From positions 1 through 64,000 of the forward strand of contig NZ_VUMO01000008.1 of NCBI RefSeq assembly GCF_009696145.1: a stretch of 64,000 nt of DNA. Direction: 5' to 3'. Source of the stretch: Pseudoramibacter porci (GTDB taxonomy: Bacteria > Bacillota > Clostridia > Eubacteriales > Eubacteriaceae). Positions within the stretch are counted from its first letter, which is position 1. Each line of letters starts with the position of its first letter. The notes beneath the pieces were generated by a model. The model was not told the DNA's origin. It worked only from the letters and a program-made list of their open reading frames with translations, and searched no databases. A program made the position numbers and the translations under genes. Below are positions 25,519 through 35,671 of the stretch, piece after piece.

Positions 25519-27009
25519 ATGTGGGAGAAGAAAAAATGGCGCCCGGTTGCGGGCTTTGTGTTTTTGTTTCAGGTGCTGTTTGAGGCGATCGCGCTCATCA
25601 ATATCCATCGCCTGAACATGGTGCCGACGAAATACTTGATGGTGCTTTACGCCGTTTTGGCCGGACTGACCGTGCTCACGGCGTTTTTACTGTTTAAAGG
25701 GACAGGTCATGGGCCAAGCCATCACCGCCACCGCCGCCGGGTCGCTTCGGTTGTGATCGCGCTGATTGTGGGCATCGGCTCCGCGATCGCGACCGCTTTC
25801 GCCGCGGAAGCTTACTCGACAGTGAGCACGGTCACCGCAGCCAGCAATAAGCTCGCCGCGGTTGAAGGGGTTTACGTGCTGAAGACGGACCAGGCCCGGA
25901 CGATCCAGGGCACGAAAAACTACAAATTCGGCGTGATGACCGGCTACGACGCTGACAACACCCAAAAGGCAGTGGAAAAAGTCAGCAGCAAGGTTAAAAA
26001 GGCGATTACGACGATTCCGGAAAAATCGGTGAACGACAACGTGTCGGCGCTCTACAACGGCGATGTCCAGGCGATCATCATGAACGAAGCCTACGCCGAT
26101 TCGCTGGTGGATACAGAGGCTTACGCGGACTTCCGGAAAAAGACACGATTGCTCTACGAAGTGCCGATTAAGAAGAAAAAGACCTCGAATAAAGCCGTCG
26201 ATGTGACCAAGACGCCGTTCGTGCTCTACATCTCCGGCTCCGATACCCGCAGCAAGATCCTCGACACCAGCCGCAGCGACGTCAATATCCTGATGATCGT
26301 CAATCCGGTGACCAAACAGATTCTGCTCCTCAACACGCCTCGGGATTATTACGTGAAGAATCCGGCGGCTAACGGAGCTTACGATAAATTAACCCATTGC
26401 GGGCTCTACGGCATCGACTGCTCGGAACAGGCCTTGGGTTCGCTGTACAACACCGACGTCAATTATTACAGTCAGATCAATTTCACGGGATTCGAAACGC
26501 TGATCGACGCCATCGGCGGTATCACAGTGGATTCGCCCCAGTCCTTTACGGCGGGCAGCTATTCCTTCAAAAAAGGTGAAAACACCTTGAACGGGGCCCA
26601 GGCTTTGGCCTTCGCCCGGGAACGCCATGCCTTCAACGAAGGGGACAACATGCGCGGCGAAAACCAGATGCGCGTCATCAAGGCGGTCATCGCGAAGATC
26701 ACTTCTGACGGCGGCAACACCCTGCTTCATTACAAGAGCATCATGGACAGCTTGTCCGGCACCTTCACGACGGACTTGACGTCCAAGGACATCAGCAAAA
26801 TCGTCAAAAAACAGCTCGACGACGGGACCAGCTGGAACGTCCAGTCCTACGCCGTCAGCGGCAAAACCGGAATGGACACGACCTATTCGATGCCGGGGAC
26901 GAAGGTCTCGGTCATGTACGAAGATTCAGGCAAGGTCGTGAAGGGCGCCCGATTGATCGATAAAGTGAAAAACGGCGAAAAATTGACCAGCACAGACGTG
27001 GCAGAATAA
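25519..27009 (+). CDS. LytR-CpsA-Psr (LCP) family wall-polymer ligase
   Basis: A 496-residue protein with three N-terminal membrane segments (~residues 10-90) and extracellular accessory plus LCP domains. LCP signatures: SDVNILMIVNP, LLLNTPRDYYV (catalytic Arg), FTGFETLIDAIGGITVDSP and ALAFARERHAFNEGDNMRGENQ. LCP enzymes attach capsule or teichoic polymers to peptidoglycan. Position after Wzz/kinase/phosphatase is standard. ATG 25519 is preferred (AAGGAGAAGGA upstream) to the in-frame ATG at 25465. Confidence 0.88.
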   Translation: MWEKKKWRPVAGFVFLFQVLFEAIALINIHRLNMVPTKYLMVLYAVLAGLTVLTAFLLFKGTGHGPSHHRHRRRVASVVIALIVGIGSAIATAFAAEAYSTVSTVTAASNKLAAVEGVYVLKTDQARTIQGTKNYKFGVMTGYDADNTQKAVEKVSSKVKKAITTIPEKSVNDNVSALYNGDVQAIIMNEAYADSLVDTEAYADFRKKTRLLYEVPIKKKKTSNKAVDVTKTPFVLYISGSDTRSKILDTSRSDVNILMIVNPVTKQILLLNTPRDYYVKNPAANGAYDKLTHCGLYGIDCSEQALGSLYNTDVNYYSQINFTGFETLIDAIGGITVDSPQSFTAGSYSFKKGENTLNGAQALAFARERHAFNEGDNMRGENQMRVIKAVIAKITSDGGNTLLHYKSIMDSLSGTFTTDLTSKDISKIVKKQLDDGTSWNVQSYAVSGKTGMDTTYSMPGTKVSVMYEDSGKVVKGARLIDKVKNGEKLTSTDVAE

Positions 27010-27026
27010 GGTTTAATCAACAAACT

Positions 27027-27090
27027 GCTCAGGGTCGCCTCTCGGGCGCCCAAAAGGGAATCCGATGTTGGATTGCCCTGAGCGGTTTTA
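27027..27090 (+). terminator. Terminator-like hairpin with long loop
   Basis: GCTCAGGG (27027-27034) pairs with CCCTGAGC (27076-27083), followed by GGTTTTATTG. The 41-nt interior holds a GGGCGCCC palindrome. It ends the Wzz-LCP transcript, or partly attenuates read-through into the glycan genes. Confidence 0.55.
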
Positions 27091-27103
27091 TTGCGCTTAT
27101 ACT
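27074..27103 (+). promoter_or_regulatory. Putative promoter overlapping the hairpin
   Basis: TTGCCC (27074-27079), 18-nt spacer, TATACT (27098-27103). The -35 lies in the right arm of the preceding hairpin. It would start the main capsule transcript. Confidence 0.45.
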
Positions 27104-27195
27104 GTATCCTTCCAAGATACATGGGGGAGGGTAAAGCACACCGCCTTGTCCTGGGGTGCGCTGAAAGAGAGAGGACACAAAAGGGAAAGATAACA

Positions 27196-29271
27196 ATGAT
27201 GGAAGGACCACACAAACAAAAGAAAACAAATGGATTGATGCATTGGCAGTTGATCGCGTTTTATCTTGGCGCTTATGATGTCATTGCGATTAATTTTTCT
27301 TATTTTTTCGGGCTGTTGATCCGCTTTGACTTAAGCTTCAGCGAAATTCCAAAGGCGTATCTCGTGCCTTTTCTGCGGTTTGCACCAATTTATACGGTTT
27401 TTGCGATTATTGTTTTTAAGGCAATTGGACTTTACCGCAGTGTCTGGCGATTTGCGAGTTTTACGGAGCTGAATCGCATTTTTATCGCGACGCTGATCAC
27501 AACAGGGTTTCAAATTGTAGGCATTACGCTCTTTTTCCAGCGCATGCCGATCTCTTATTATTTGGTTGGGGCAGTGATGCAGTTTTGCTTAATTACGCTG
27601 GTGCGCTTCTCTTACCGTTATGTCAATCTGATGCGAAATAATCGGGATAATTCAGCTAAAGCTCAAAAGAATGCGATGATTATCGGAGCGGGACACGCCG
27701 GCGTCATCATCATCCGGGAATTGCAAAATTCCAGAGAGCTCGACATCAATCCGGTTTGTCTGATCGACGACAATCCCAATAAATGGGGAAGAAGTCTTTA
27801 CGGCGTGCCGGTGGTCGGCGGCCGAGACCGCATCCTCGAAGCGGTTGACAAATATCAAATCGACCAGATTCTTGTCACCATTCCCTCAGCGGCACCAGAA
27901 GAACGCCGCGACATCTTAAATATTTGCCAGGAAACCGGCTGCGAGATTAAGAACCTGCCGGGGGTGTATCAGCTCACCAACGGCGAGATCTCCTTCAGCA
28001 AGATGAAACCAGTTTCTGTAGAAGATTTGCTCGGGCGGGAAACGATCAAGGTCAACATGACAGAGATTTACGAGTTGCTCAAAGGCAAAGTCATTCTCGT
28101 GACGGGCGGCGGTGGTTCGATCGGTTCGGAACTTTGCCGTCAAATCGCGGCCCACGAGCCAAAACAGCTCATTATTTTTGATATTTACGAAAACAACGCT
28201 TACGATATCCAGCAGGAGCTTAGACGGCGCTATCCTCATCTCGATTTGGTGGTACTCATCGGCTCCGTCCGGGACAGCCGCCGGGTCGATATGGTCTTCA
28301 AACAGTATCGCCCGGATTACGTCTTCCATGCCGCCGCGCACAAACACGTGCCGTTAATGGAAGACAGCCCGAACGAAGCGATTAAAAATAACGTTATCGG
28401 CACGTATAAGACAGCCTATGCTGCGATGAAGTACGGCACCAAGCGCTTTGTTTTGATCAGTACCGATAAGGCGGTAAATCCGACCAATATCATGGGGGCG
28501 TCCAAACGCCTTTGCGAAATGGTGATCCAGAGTATGGATGCGGTCAGCCGGGAAGGCCAGTTTGACAAACTGCCGACATTGCACGCCCACGCAGACGCAG
28601 CGGATGATGATCCGGCGGCCTGCGCGGAAATGGATGGGGCGGCGAAGGACGCAGCATCCCTGTCTGACATTCAAATTGGGAGCACACGCAATGAAGCGCG
28701 AAACGGCACGCAATTTGTGGCGGTTCGTTTTGGCAATGTGCTTGGCAGCAATGGCTCGGTGATTCCGTTGTTTAAGAAACAAATTGAGTCAGGCGGCCCG
28801 GTAACGGTCACCCACCCGGACATCATTCGTTATTTCATGACGATTTCCGAAGCGGTCAGCTTGGTGCTTCAGGCTGGCGTTTACGCGTGGGGCGGTGAGA
28901 TCTTCGTGTTCGATATGGGCGAACCGATGAAGATCGACAGCCTGGCCCGCAATATGATCCGCTTGTCCGGCTATACCCCGGACGTGGATATCAAGGTGGA
29001 ATACACCGGTCTGCGCCCGGGTGAAAAGCTCTATGAAGAAAAGCTGATGGCCAGTGAAGGGCTTAAGAAGACCGATAATGAATTGATCTTTATCGGCAAA
29101 CCGGTGCCTTTCGATATTCGAGAATTCTTTGGTCGACTCAAAGAGCTCGCTCAAGCGAGTTACAATAATTCTGACCATATTGTTGAAATGGTGGAAACCA
29201 TGCTTACAACGTTCCATCCGGTTGGGGAACATCCAACGGGAGATGAAAACAAAATTGAAGAAATCGCATAA
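27196..29271 (+). CDS. Membrane-bound nucleotide-sugar 4,6-dehydratase (PglF/CapD/FlaA1-like)
   Basis: A 691-residue protein: four N-terminal membrane segments, a CoA-binding-like Rossmann fold (MIIGAGHAGVIIIREL), and the C-terminal dehydratase domain with VTGGGGSIGSELCRQI, VFHAAAHKHVPLMED and STDKAVNPTNIMGASKR. It converts UDP-GlcNAc to the 4-keto-6-deoxy sugar. Residues ~447-502 form an Ala/Asp-rich insert (HAHADAADDDPAACAEMDG...) between the SKR helix and FVAVRFGNVLGS that homologues lack or have much shorter. The ATG at 27196 fits AAAAGGGA; the frame is open further upstream, but that part overlaps the promoter. Together with the next two genes it resembles the PglF-PglE-PglC set. Confidence 0.85.
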   Translation: MMEGPHKQKKTNGLMHWQLIAFYLGAYDVIAINFSYFFGLLIRFDLSFSEIPKAYLVPFLRFAPIYTVFAIIVFKAIGLYRSVWRFASFTELNRIFIATLITTGFQIVGITLFFQRMPISYYLVGAVMQFCLITLVRFSYRYVNLMRNNRDNSAKAQKNAMIIGAGHAGVIIIRELQNSRELDINPVCLIDDNPNKWGRSLYGVPVVGGRDRILEAVDKYQIDQILVTIPSAAPEERRDILNICQETGCEIKNLPGVYQLTNGEISFSKMKPVSVEDLLGRETIKVNMTEIYELLKGKVILVTGGGGSIGSELCRQIAAHEPKQLIIFDIYENNAYDIQQELRRRYPHLDLVVLIGSVRDSRRVDMVFKQYRPDYVFHAAAHKHVPLMEDSPNEAIKNNVIGTYKTAYAAMKYGTKRFVLISTDKAVNPTNIMGASKRLCEMVIQSMDAVSREGQFDKLPTLHAHADAADDDPAACAEMDGAAKDAASLSDIQIGSTRNEARNGTQFVAVRFGNVLGSNGSVIPLFKKQIESGGPVTVTHPDIIRYFMTISEAVSLVLQAGVYAWGGEIFVFDMGEPMKIDSLARNMIRLSGYTPDVDIKVEYTGLRPGEKLYEEKLMASEGLKKTDNELIFIGKPVPFDIREFFGRLKELAQASYNNSDHIVEMVETMLTTFHPVGEHPTGDENKIEEIA

Positions 29272-29294
29272 TGAGATTTGGAAGGACAAAATAA

Positions 29295-30611
29295 ATGGAT
29301 AAAAGGACGATCTCATTCAGTCCGCCTGATATGGGTGAGCTGGAAGAAAAACAGGTAATCGACACTTTACGCTCCGGTTGGATCACCACAGGGCCTAAGG
29401 TAAAAAAATTAGAAAAGCTTCTTGCTTCTTTTCTAGAAGTTGATGAAAAAGCGCCGGCTGTCGCGTGTTTAGGTTCAGCTACGGCCTCAGAAGAATTGAT
29501 TTTACGCATGCTCGGTATTGGGCCAGGAGATGAAGTCATCGTCCCGGCTTATACTTATACGTCAAGTGCAGCTGCAGCCATTCATGCCGGGGCAAAAGTT
29601 ATTTTTGTGGATTCTCAGCCGAACAGTGTCGAGATGGATTACGACAAGGTGGCTGAAGCAATCACAGATAAAACCAAGGCCATTATTCCGGTTGATCTTG
29701 GCGGAGTCCCCTGTGACTATGACGCGCTTTTTTCTATTGTCACCAGTCCAGAAGCAAAGACACAATTTCGACCGCTAAGTGCTTCTGAAGATGACGATGA
29801 ATTGACTAAACTAGGGGCAAACATCCAGCAGAAGCTGGGGCGGATTGCCATTGTCGCCGATGGGGCACATGCACTGGGCGCCCGCAGAATATTATCGCAC
29901 TGGTCAGGCGAACCAGAAGGCGGAGAACGCAAGGAACGCAAAGTCGGTTCGATTGCAGACTTTACGTCCTTTTCATTTCATGCGGTGAAAAATTTTACGA
30001 CGGCAGAAGGCGGCGCAGCATCTTGGAATCTTCCATTCAATACAGCAGAAGACAATGCCGTGATGTATCACTGGTTCCAGCTCTTATCCCTTCACGGCCA
30101 AAGCAAGGATGCACTGGCGAAAACACAGGTTGGTGCGTGGGAGTACGACGTTGTGGCACCGCTTTATAAATGCAATATGACCGATATTATGGGCGGCATT
30201 GGTTTAGCACAATTTGAAAGATATCCTCAGCTATTAGCGCGCCGCAAAGCAATTATTGCGAAATACGATGAAGCTTGTGATGCGCTTGGGGTTGATCATA
30301 TTGTCCATTTTACCAATAGTTACACTTCTTCCGGGCATTTGTATATCACACGAATTACAGGGTGTAACGACGAACAGCGGCGAGAAATTATTCAAAAAAT
30401 GGCTGAACGTGGTGTAGCGACAAATGTTCATTATAAACCCCTTCCGATGATGACCGCGTACAAAAGATTGGGATGGAAGATCGAAGACTTCCCAAACGCT
30501 TATAAATTGTACAATAATGAGATCACATTGCCGCTTCATACGAAATTGAGCGATGAAGATGTAGACTATGTGATTCAAAATTTTAAAGATGTATTAAAGT
30601 CGTATATTTAA
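29295..30611 (+). CDS. DegT/DnrJ/EryC1/StrS aminotransferase
   Basis: A 438-residue PLP sugar aminotransferase. Typical N-terminal block (FSPPDMGELEEKQVIDTL, SGWITTGPKVKKLE), substrate loop VPAYTYTSSAAAAIHAGAK, VADGAHALGAR, and the PLP Lys in FSFHAVKNFTTAEGG. It likely aminates the 4-keto sugar made by the preceding enzyme (PglE-like role). A ~45-residue segment around SPEAKTQFRPLSASEDDD is an expansion relative to shorter homologues. Codon use begins to turn AT-rich here, at the left edge of the low-GC block. Confidence 0.85.
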   Translation: MDKRTISFSPPDMGELEEKQVIDTLRSGWITTGPKVKKLEKLLASFLEVDEKAPAVACLGSATASEELILRMLGIGPGDEVIVPAYTYTSSAAAAIHAGAKVIFVDSQPNSVEMDYDKVAEAITDKTKAIIPVDLGGVPCDYDALFSIVTSPEAKTQFRPLSASEDDDELTKLGANIQQKLGRIAIVADGAHALGARRILSHWSGEPEGGERKERKVGSIADFTSFSFHAVKNFTTAEGGAASWNLPFNTAEDNAVMYHWFQLLSLHGQSKDALAKTQVGAWEYDVVAPLYKCNMTDIMGGIGLAQFERYPQLLARRKAIIAKYDEACDALGVDHIVHFTNSYTSSGHLYITRITGCNDEQRREIIQKMAERGVATNVHYKPLPMMTAYKRLGWKIEDFPNAYKLYNNEITLPLHTKLSDEDVDYVIQNFKDVLKSYI

Positions 30612-30626
30612 GAGGAGCATACTTGA

Positions 30627-31322
30627 ATGTTAAGGAAATGGGGAGATTTACCGGACTATATGCGTTGCGAGGAAGTTCGCCCGTATTACGATGCGCTTTC
30701 TAAGAAAAAGGGAAGTTTGATCCTTAAAAGAGTATTTGATTTAATTGCTGGTGTTATTCTTCTCATCATCCTTGCGATTCCGATGGGAATCATTGCTGTA
30801 AAAATCAAACGCGATTCGCCTGGGCCGGTTTTCTATCGGCAAGAACGTGTGACGACTTACGGAAAAAGATTTCGCATTCATAAATTTCGGACAATGGTCG
30901 ATGGCGCGGATCAGAAGGGCAGTGCGGTTACAGTTAATAACGATAGCCGAATTACCAAAGTTGGGACAAAGCTTAGGGACAAAAGACTTGATGAATTGCC
31001 ACAGCTGTTTGATGTTTTGGATGGAAATATGTCTTTTGTAGGCACAAGACCAGAAGCGGCAAAGTATGTAGCGCAGTATGGAAAGTATAATAAAGCATAC
31101 TACGCAACGTTGCTTTTGCCGGCGGGGATTACGTCGAAAGCTTCAATTGCTTATAAGGATGAAGCTAGGTTGTTGGAAGCGGCAGATGATGTGGATCTTG
31201 TCTATATGAAAGAGGTGCTCCCGGGCAAAATGAAATGGAACCTTGAGAGCCTTAAGAAGTTCAACTTCTTGAGAGAGATAGGAATGATGTTTGAAACCGT
31301 AGGAGCGGTGAGTAAGGAATAG
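30627..31322 (+). CDS. Priming sugar-1-phosphate transferase (PglC/WcaJ C-terminal type)
   Basis: A 231-residue polyprenyl-phosphate phosphosugar transferase. Re-entrant membrane helix RVFDLIAGVILLIILAIPMG, then IKRDSPGPVFYRQERV, FRIHKFRTMV (catalytic region) and LRDKRLDELPQLFDVLDGNMSFVGTRPE. It loads the first sugar on undecaprenyl phosphate. RBS AAGAGGAG precedes the ATG. With the two preceding genes it would initiate the glycan with an amino-deoxysugar; the PglD-type acetyltransferase is not seen. Confidence 0.88.
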   Translation: MLRKWGDLPDYMRCEEVRPYYDALSKKKGSLILKRVFDLIAGVILLIILAIPMGIIAVKIKRDSPGPVFYRQERVTTYGKRFRIHKFRTMVDGADQKGSAVTVNNDSRITKVGTKLRDKRLDELPQLFDVLDGNMSFVGTRPEAAKYVAQYGKYNKAYYATLLLPAGITSKASIAYKDEARLLEAADDVDLVYMKEVLPGKMKWNLESLKKFNFLREIGMMFETVGAVSKE

Positions 31323-31326
31323 GCAG

Positions 31327-32142
31327 ATGAAAGAATCAAATATTAATGGTCAGCCATATGACGGCATACAAAGAGAAATAGTCGATGGGTTAGTCTCTGT
31401 GATTATGCCGTCATGGAATACCGCAAAATTCATAGGAAAGTCTATTCAATCTGTTTTGAAACAGACATATGAGAACCTTGAGTTGGTCATAGTGGATGAT
31501 TGTTCTACAGACAACACAGACGAGATCGTAAAATCTTTTAGTGATCCGAGAATCCGATATTATAAAAATAAAAAGAATTCTGGAGCTGCGGTTTCTCGAA
31601 ATAGAGCTATCCGGGAAGCAAAAGGCGAATGGATCGCTTTTCTTGACTCAGATGATCTTTGGAAGCCGGAAAAACTTGAACGACAGATCGTTTTTATGAA
31701 ACAGAATGGATATGTATTTTCTTATCATGAATACACAAAGATTGACGAAGAGGACAATCCACTGGGCATTTATGTATCGGGACCTGAAGTGGTTGATAGG
31801 CATCGCATGTACAACTATGGATATCCAGGATGTCTGACCTTTATGTATAGTGTTAAGGCATTTGGCTTGATTCAAATTAAAGATATCAAGAAAAATAATG
31901 ATTATGCAATTCTTCTTAAATTGTGCAAGAAAGCAGATTGCTATCTTCTAAAAGAGAATCTTGCTGAATATAGAATCCGTAAAAAAAGTATAAGCCATGA
32001 CAAATTAAGGAAGAAATTAAGAAGTCATTACGATTTGTTTCACGTTTGTGATGGTAAGCCTGCACCAGTGGCTTTTTGGTATGCATGTTGGAATATGTTT
32101 TATGGCATTAAAAAGAAACAGAAATACGAGACAAAGATTTGA
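31327..32142 (+). CDS. Family 2 glycosyltransferase
   Basis: A 271-residue GT-A fold inverting glycosyltransferase. VSVIMPSWNTAKFIGKSIQSVL, LVIVDDCSTDNT (nucleotide binding), GAAVSRNRAI and FLDSDDLW (DXD-type metal site) are clear. Four nt after the priming transferase. Acceptor and donor unknown. AT-rich. Confidence 0.88.
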   Translation: MKESNINGQPYDGIQREIVDGLVSVIMPSWNTAKFIGKSIQSVLKQTYENLELVIVDDCSTDNTDEIVKSFSDPRIRYYKNKKNSGAAVSRNRAIREAKGEWIAFLDSDDLWKPEKLERQIVFMKQNGYVFSYHEYTKIDEEDNPLGIYVSGPEVVDRHRMYNYGYPGCLTFMYSVKAFGLIQIKDIKKNNDYAILLKLCKKADCYLLKENLAEYRIRKKSISHDKLRKKLRSHYDLFHVCDGKPAPVAFWYACWNMFYGIKKKQKYETKI

Positions 32143-32150
32143 GGGTTTAG

Positions 32151-33431
32151 ATGAATATTGCAATTGCTGGAACAGGATATGTGGGTCTTTCGTTAGCAGT
32201 GCTTCTTTCTCAGAAAAACCATGTGACCTCTGTTGATATTATTCCTGAGAAAGTTGAAAAACTTAATAATTGGGAGAGTCCTATTCAAGATGAATATATA
32301 GAGAAGTATCTGGCTGAAGCCAAAGATGGTTTGCGAAAGCTGAATATTAAAGCAGTACTTAATAATGGGGAAGATGGAGATAAAAATCCATCTAATACCA
32401 TTTATAAAGATGCAGATTTCATTGTTATTGCTGCTCCTACCAATTATGACAGCACTACACAGTATTTCGACACGAGTGCGGTGGAATCAGTGATTGAACA
32501 GGTTTTAAAGGTTAATGACAAAGCCTTTATGATAATAAAATCAACAATTCCTGTTGGGTACACAGAGTATGTTCGTTCTAAGTATCAGACAAATAGGATT
32601 TTGTTCTCTCCAGAGTTTCTTCGGGAATCCAAAGCATTGTATGACAACCTGTATCCAAGCCGGATCATTGTTAGCTGGGATAAAAATGATCCGGCTGTTG
32701 TCAGGGCGTCGAAGGCGTTTGCGAGACTTCTGAAGGATGCAGCCTTAAAAGAGGATACGCCGGTTCTTCATATGGGATTTACAGAAGCGGAAGCTGTAAA
32801 ACTTTTTGCAAATACCTATTTGGCCCTCCGGGTTTCTTTTTTCAATGAACTTGATACATATGCTGAATCGAAAAAAATGAGCACAAAATCAATTATTGAT
32901 GGTGTGTGCTTAGATCCCAGAATTGGAGACTTCTATAATAATCCAAGTTTTGGATATGGTGGTTACTGCTTACCGAAAGATACAAAGCAATTGCTTGCAA
33001 ATTACAAAGATGTTCCTGAGAATCTAATTCAGGCTATTGTTGATAGCAATAGAACCCGTAAGGATTTCATTGCAGATCAGGTTTTAAAGAAAGCTGGCTA
33101 TTACAGCTATTCAAGCGAAAATGCTTATAAGGTAACAGAGGAAAAAAGAATCATTATTGGGGTCTATCGCTTGACAATGAAGAGCAACAGTGATAATTTT
33201 CGGCAAAGTAGTATCCAGGGTGTAATGAAACGCGTAAAGGCAAAAGGCGCAGAAGTGATCATCTACGAGCCTACCCTCGAGGATGGCTGTACCTTCTTCG
33301 GTAGCAAGGTTGTGAATGACATTCAGAAGTTTGAGGACAATAGCGATGTAATTATCGCAAATAGGTATAACAAAGATCTTGATAGAGTAAAAGAGAAAGT
33401 CTATACACGGGATCTGTTTCATGAAAATTGA
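32151..33431 (+). CDS. ugd: UDP-glucose/GDP-mannose dehydrogenase family (UDP-glucose 6-dehydrogenase)
   Basis: A 426-residue nucleotide-sugar dehydrogenase making a uronic acid (probably UDP-glucuronate). NAD-binding [49 protein letters not shown], and the catalytic Cys in [19 protein letters not shown]-terminal UDP-binding domain from ~residue 320. Provides an acidic sugar for the capsule. Confidence 0.88.
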   Translation: MNIAIAGTGYVGLSLAVLLSQKNHVTSVDIIPEKVEKLNNWESPIQDEYIEKYLAEAKDGLRKLNIKAVLNNGEDGDKNPSNTIYKDADFIVIAAPTNYDSTTQYFDTSAVESVIEQVLKVNDKAFMIIKSTIPVGYTEYVRSKYQTNRILFSPEFLRESKALYDNLYPSRIIVSWDKNDPAVVRASKAFARLLKDAALKEDTPVLHMGFTEAEAVKLFANTYLALRVSFFNELDTYAESKKMSTKSIIDGVCLDPRIGDFYNNPSFGYGGYCLPKDTKQLLANYKDVPENLIQAIVDSNRTRKDFIADQVLKKAGYYSYSSENAYKVTEEKRIIIGVYRLTMKSNSDNFRQSSIQGVMKRVKAKGAEVIIYEPTLEDGCTFFGSKVVNDIQKFEDNSDVIIANRYNKDLDRVKEKVYTRDLFHEN

Positions 33432-33446
33432 TAGGAAAATTAATTA

Positions 33447-34523
33447 ATGAAAATATGCTTTTTATCAAATGCTCAGAATTATCATACTATAAAATGGGCC
33501 ACCTGGTTTTCAAGTCATGGTCATGAGGTGTCTGTGATATCATTTGTAGATGCTAAAATCTCAGGTGTTAGAGTTTATTATGTTGGAAACTCTGCAAATC
33601 CAGAAGGTAGTGATGCGAATAAAATTGCCTATTTGACGCACAGAAAGAAAATAAAAGAATACATAGAGCAAATTAATCCTGACATAATAAATGCGCATTA
33701 TGCTACAAGTTATGGCACGGCTATGGCGCTAACGGGTATTCATCCTTATATCCTTTCAGTGTGGGGATCTGACATATATGATTTTCCAAATCATGGATTT
33801 CTTCAGAAATTGATTCTGAAATACAGTTTAAAAAAAGCAGATTATTTGTTTTCAACAAGTAAAGCAATGGCGTCGGAGGGTGGAAAATATACAAAAAAAC
33901 ATTTCGAAATTACACCGTTTGGTGTTGATATGGATTTATTCAGCCCTGCTAAGAGGACCAGGCATGATGATAAATTTGTGATTGGAACGGTTAAGTCTTT
34001 ATCACCAAAATATGGAATAGATACGTTGCTTAAGGCTGCTGCTTTAGTTTATAAGGAACATCCTGAATATAATCTCGAAGTTCGTATTGCGGGAAAAGGA
34101 CCGGCAGAAAAAGAACTGAAAGGTCTTGCTAAACAGTTGGGAATAGATAACATTGTTTGTTGGCTTGGCTTCATTTCGCAGGAGGATGCAGCAAGAGAGT
34201 GGGCTAATATGGATATTGGCGTTGTTTCTTCTTCTTCTGAGTCATTTGGCGTGTCTGCCGTTGAATGCCAGGCATGCGGGATACCGGTTATTATTACAGA
34301 TGTACCAGGATTAAAAGAAGCTACCAAACCAGGAAAAACAAGTGTAGTGATACCTAGAAACGATTACTATGCACTTGCTAAGAAAATCGTTGAATTACAT
34401 GATGATTACAATAAAAAGGTTTTGTTAGGAAAACAGGCAAGAAAGTTCGTTATGGAAGAATATGAACTCAATAAATGCTTTGAAAAAATAAATTTTATAT
34501 TCCAAAAAATGCAGAAAATCTGA
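33447..34523 (+). CDS. Family 4 glycosyltransferase
   Basis: A 358-residue GT-B enzyme. N-terminal domain MKICFLSNAQNYHTIKWATWFSSHGH, linker FGVDMDLFSPAKRT, donor-binding domain with VIGTVKSLSPKYGIDTLL, RIAGKGPAEKEL, and the retaining E-x7-E type block SSESFGVSAVECQACGIPVI. Strongly AT-rich. Confidence 0.87.
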   Translation: MKICFLSNAQNYHTIKWATWFSSHGHEVSVISFVDAKISGVRVYYVGNSANPEGSDANKIAYLTHRKKIKEYIEQINPDIINAHYATSYGTAMALTGIHPYILSVWGSDIYDFPNHGFLQKLILKYSLKKADYLFSTSKAMASEGGKYTKKHFEITPFGVDMDLFSPAKRTRHDDKFVIGTVKSLSPKYGIDTLLKAAALVYKEHPEYNLEVRIAGKGPAEKELKGLAKQLGIDNIVCWLGFISQEDAAREWANMDIGVVSSSSESFGVSAVECQACGIPVIITDVPGLKEATKPGKTSVVIPRNDYYALAKKIVELHDDYNKKVLLGKQARKFVMEEYELNKCFEKINFIFQKMQKI

Positions 34524-34579
34524 ACTGGATATAGATAAAAATAGTAGTGAAAATAATAAAATTAATATAAGGAGGATAA

Positions 34580-35659
34580 ATGGCTTATTGGATTATTATA
34601 ATATCCATGTTTTTTTTCATGATTGTCCTTCAAATGAGAAATGGGAAAATAGCATTTGCATTGAATGCCAATAAGTATATTTTGATAGTATTAGCTGTTT
34701 GTTGGATGATAGCGGCTTTTCGAAATATATCAGTTGGTGCAGATACTGCACACTATGCAAAACTCTATATCAATATATGTGATTCTAGTTGGGCTGAGAT
34801 ATTTTCTTCCTTTAAATATCAAGGACAAGAAATAGGTTGGAATATCTTGAGCAAATTGGTTAGTTTGATATCGAACAATTATTATTTATTACAAATCATA
34901 ACAAGCGCAATTTTTTGCTTTGGCTTTTATCCTTTTATAAAAAAGAATAGTACAAATGCTGTTTTGGCGATGTCTGTTTTTTTAGGAACAGGATTATATT
35001 TATATAGCTTTAATATAGCTAGACAGATGATCGCAGTTATGCTTGTGGCAAATGCATGGGATAAATTAAGAGAAGAAAAAGCGAGAGAATTTTTTTTTCT
35101 AGTTGCTCTTGCTTGTACATTTCATGTTACATCAGCAATTTTCTTGATTGTTTATTTGGTTTATAAATTGTGGCCTTACAAGAAAACACATAAATATTTG
35201 GTTATGTGTGTTATTTTTGTAGGAATTTTTTATCAAAAGATACTTGAATTTTTTACACCGATTTTACAAGATTACTATAATTATAATAATTATCTTGTAA
35301 ATGAAAGATTAAAACAAACGGCTGGGCTTGTGGTTTTATTTTGGATTGTTATAGTATTTTTATCATTATATCTGATAATTAAAGGGAAAAATGATGAGGA
35401 TCAGGCGAGTGTATCGGGTCTTTTTGCTATTTTCTACGTAATTATGTCTCTCGTTGGTCTTAAGTTTAATTATATGGATAGGATTGGAGTATATTTTTTG
35501 CCATTTTTAATTCCAATGTTCGATGAAATACAGTATAAAATAAAGAATATTTATTTAGCAAAGACATATATGGTTAGCGCAATTATTTGCTTTTTGATTT
35601 ATTTTATATTATCCACACAAACTGCTCAATATTTGTATATTACTTTTCTGAATTATTAG
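34580..35659 (+). CDS. EpsG/Wzy-type polymerase
   Basis: A 359-residue polytopic membrane protein (about ten segments) of the EpsG family: RNISVGADTAHYAKLY and WNILSKLVSLISNNYYLLQ near the N-terminus, FNIARQMIAVMLVANAW in the middle. Such proteins polymerise the lipid-linked repeat unit outside the membrane. GGAGG 6 nt before the ATG. A capsule locus of this type needs one polymerase, and this is the only candidate. Confidence 0.78.
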   Translation: MAYWIIIISMFFFMIVLQMRNGKIAFALNANKYILIVLAVCWMIAAFRNISVGADTAHYAKLYINICDSSWAEIFSSFKYQGQEIGWNILSKLVSLISNNYYLLQIITSAIFCFGFYPFIKKNSTNAVLAMSVFLGTGLYLYSFNIARQMIAVMLVANAWDKLREEKAREFFFLVALACTFHVTSAIFLIVYLVYKLWPYKKTHKYLVMCVIFVGIFYQKILEFFTPILQDYYNYNNYLVNERLKQTAGLVVLFWIVIVFLSLYLIIKGKNDEDQASVSGLFAIFYVIMSLVGLKFNYMDRIGVYFLPFLIPMFDEIQYKIKNIYLAKTYMVSAIICFLIYFILSTQTAQYLYITFLNY

Positions 35660-35671
35660 AGTGAGAATAAA

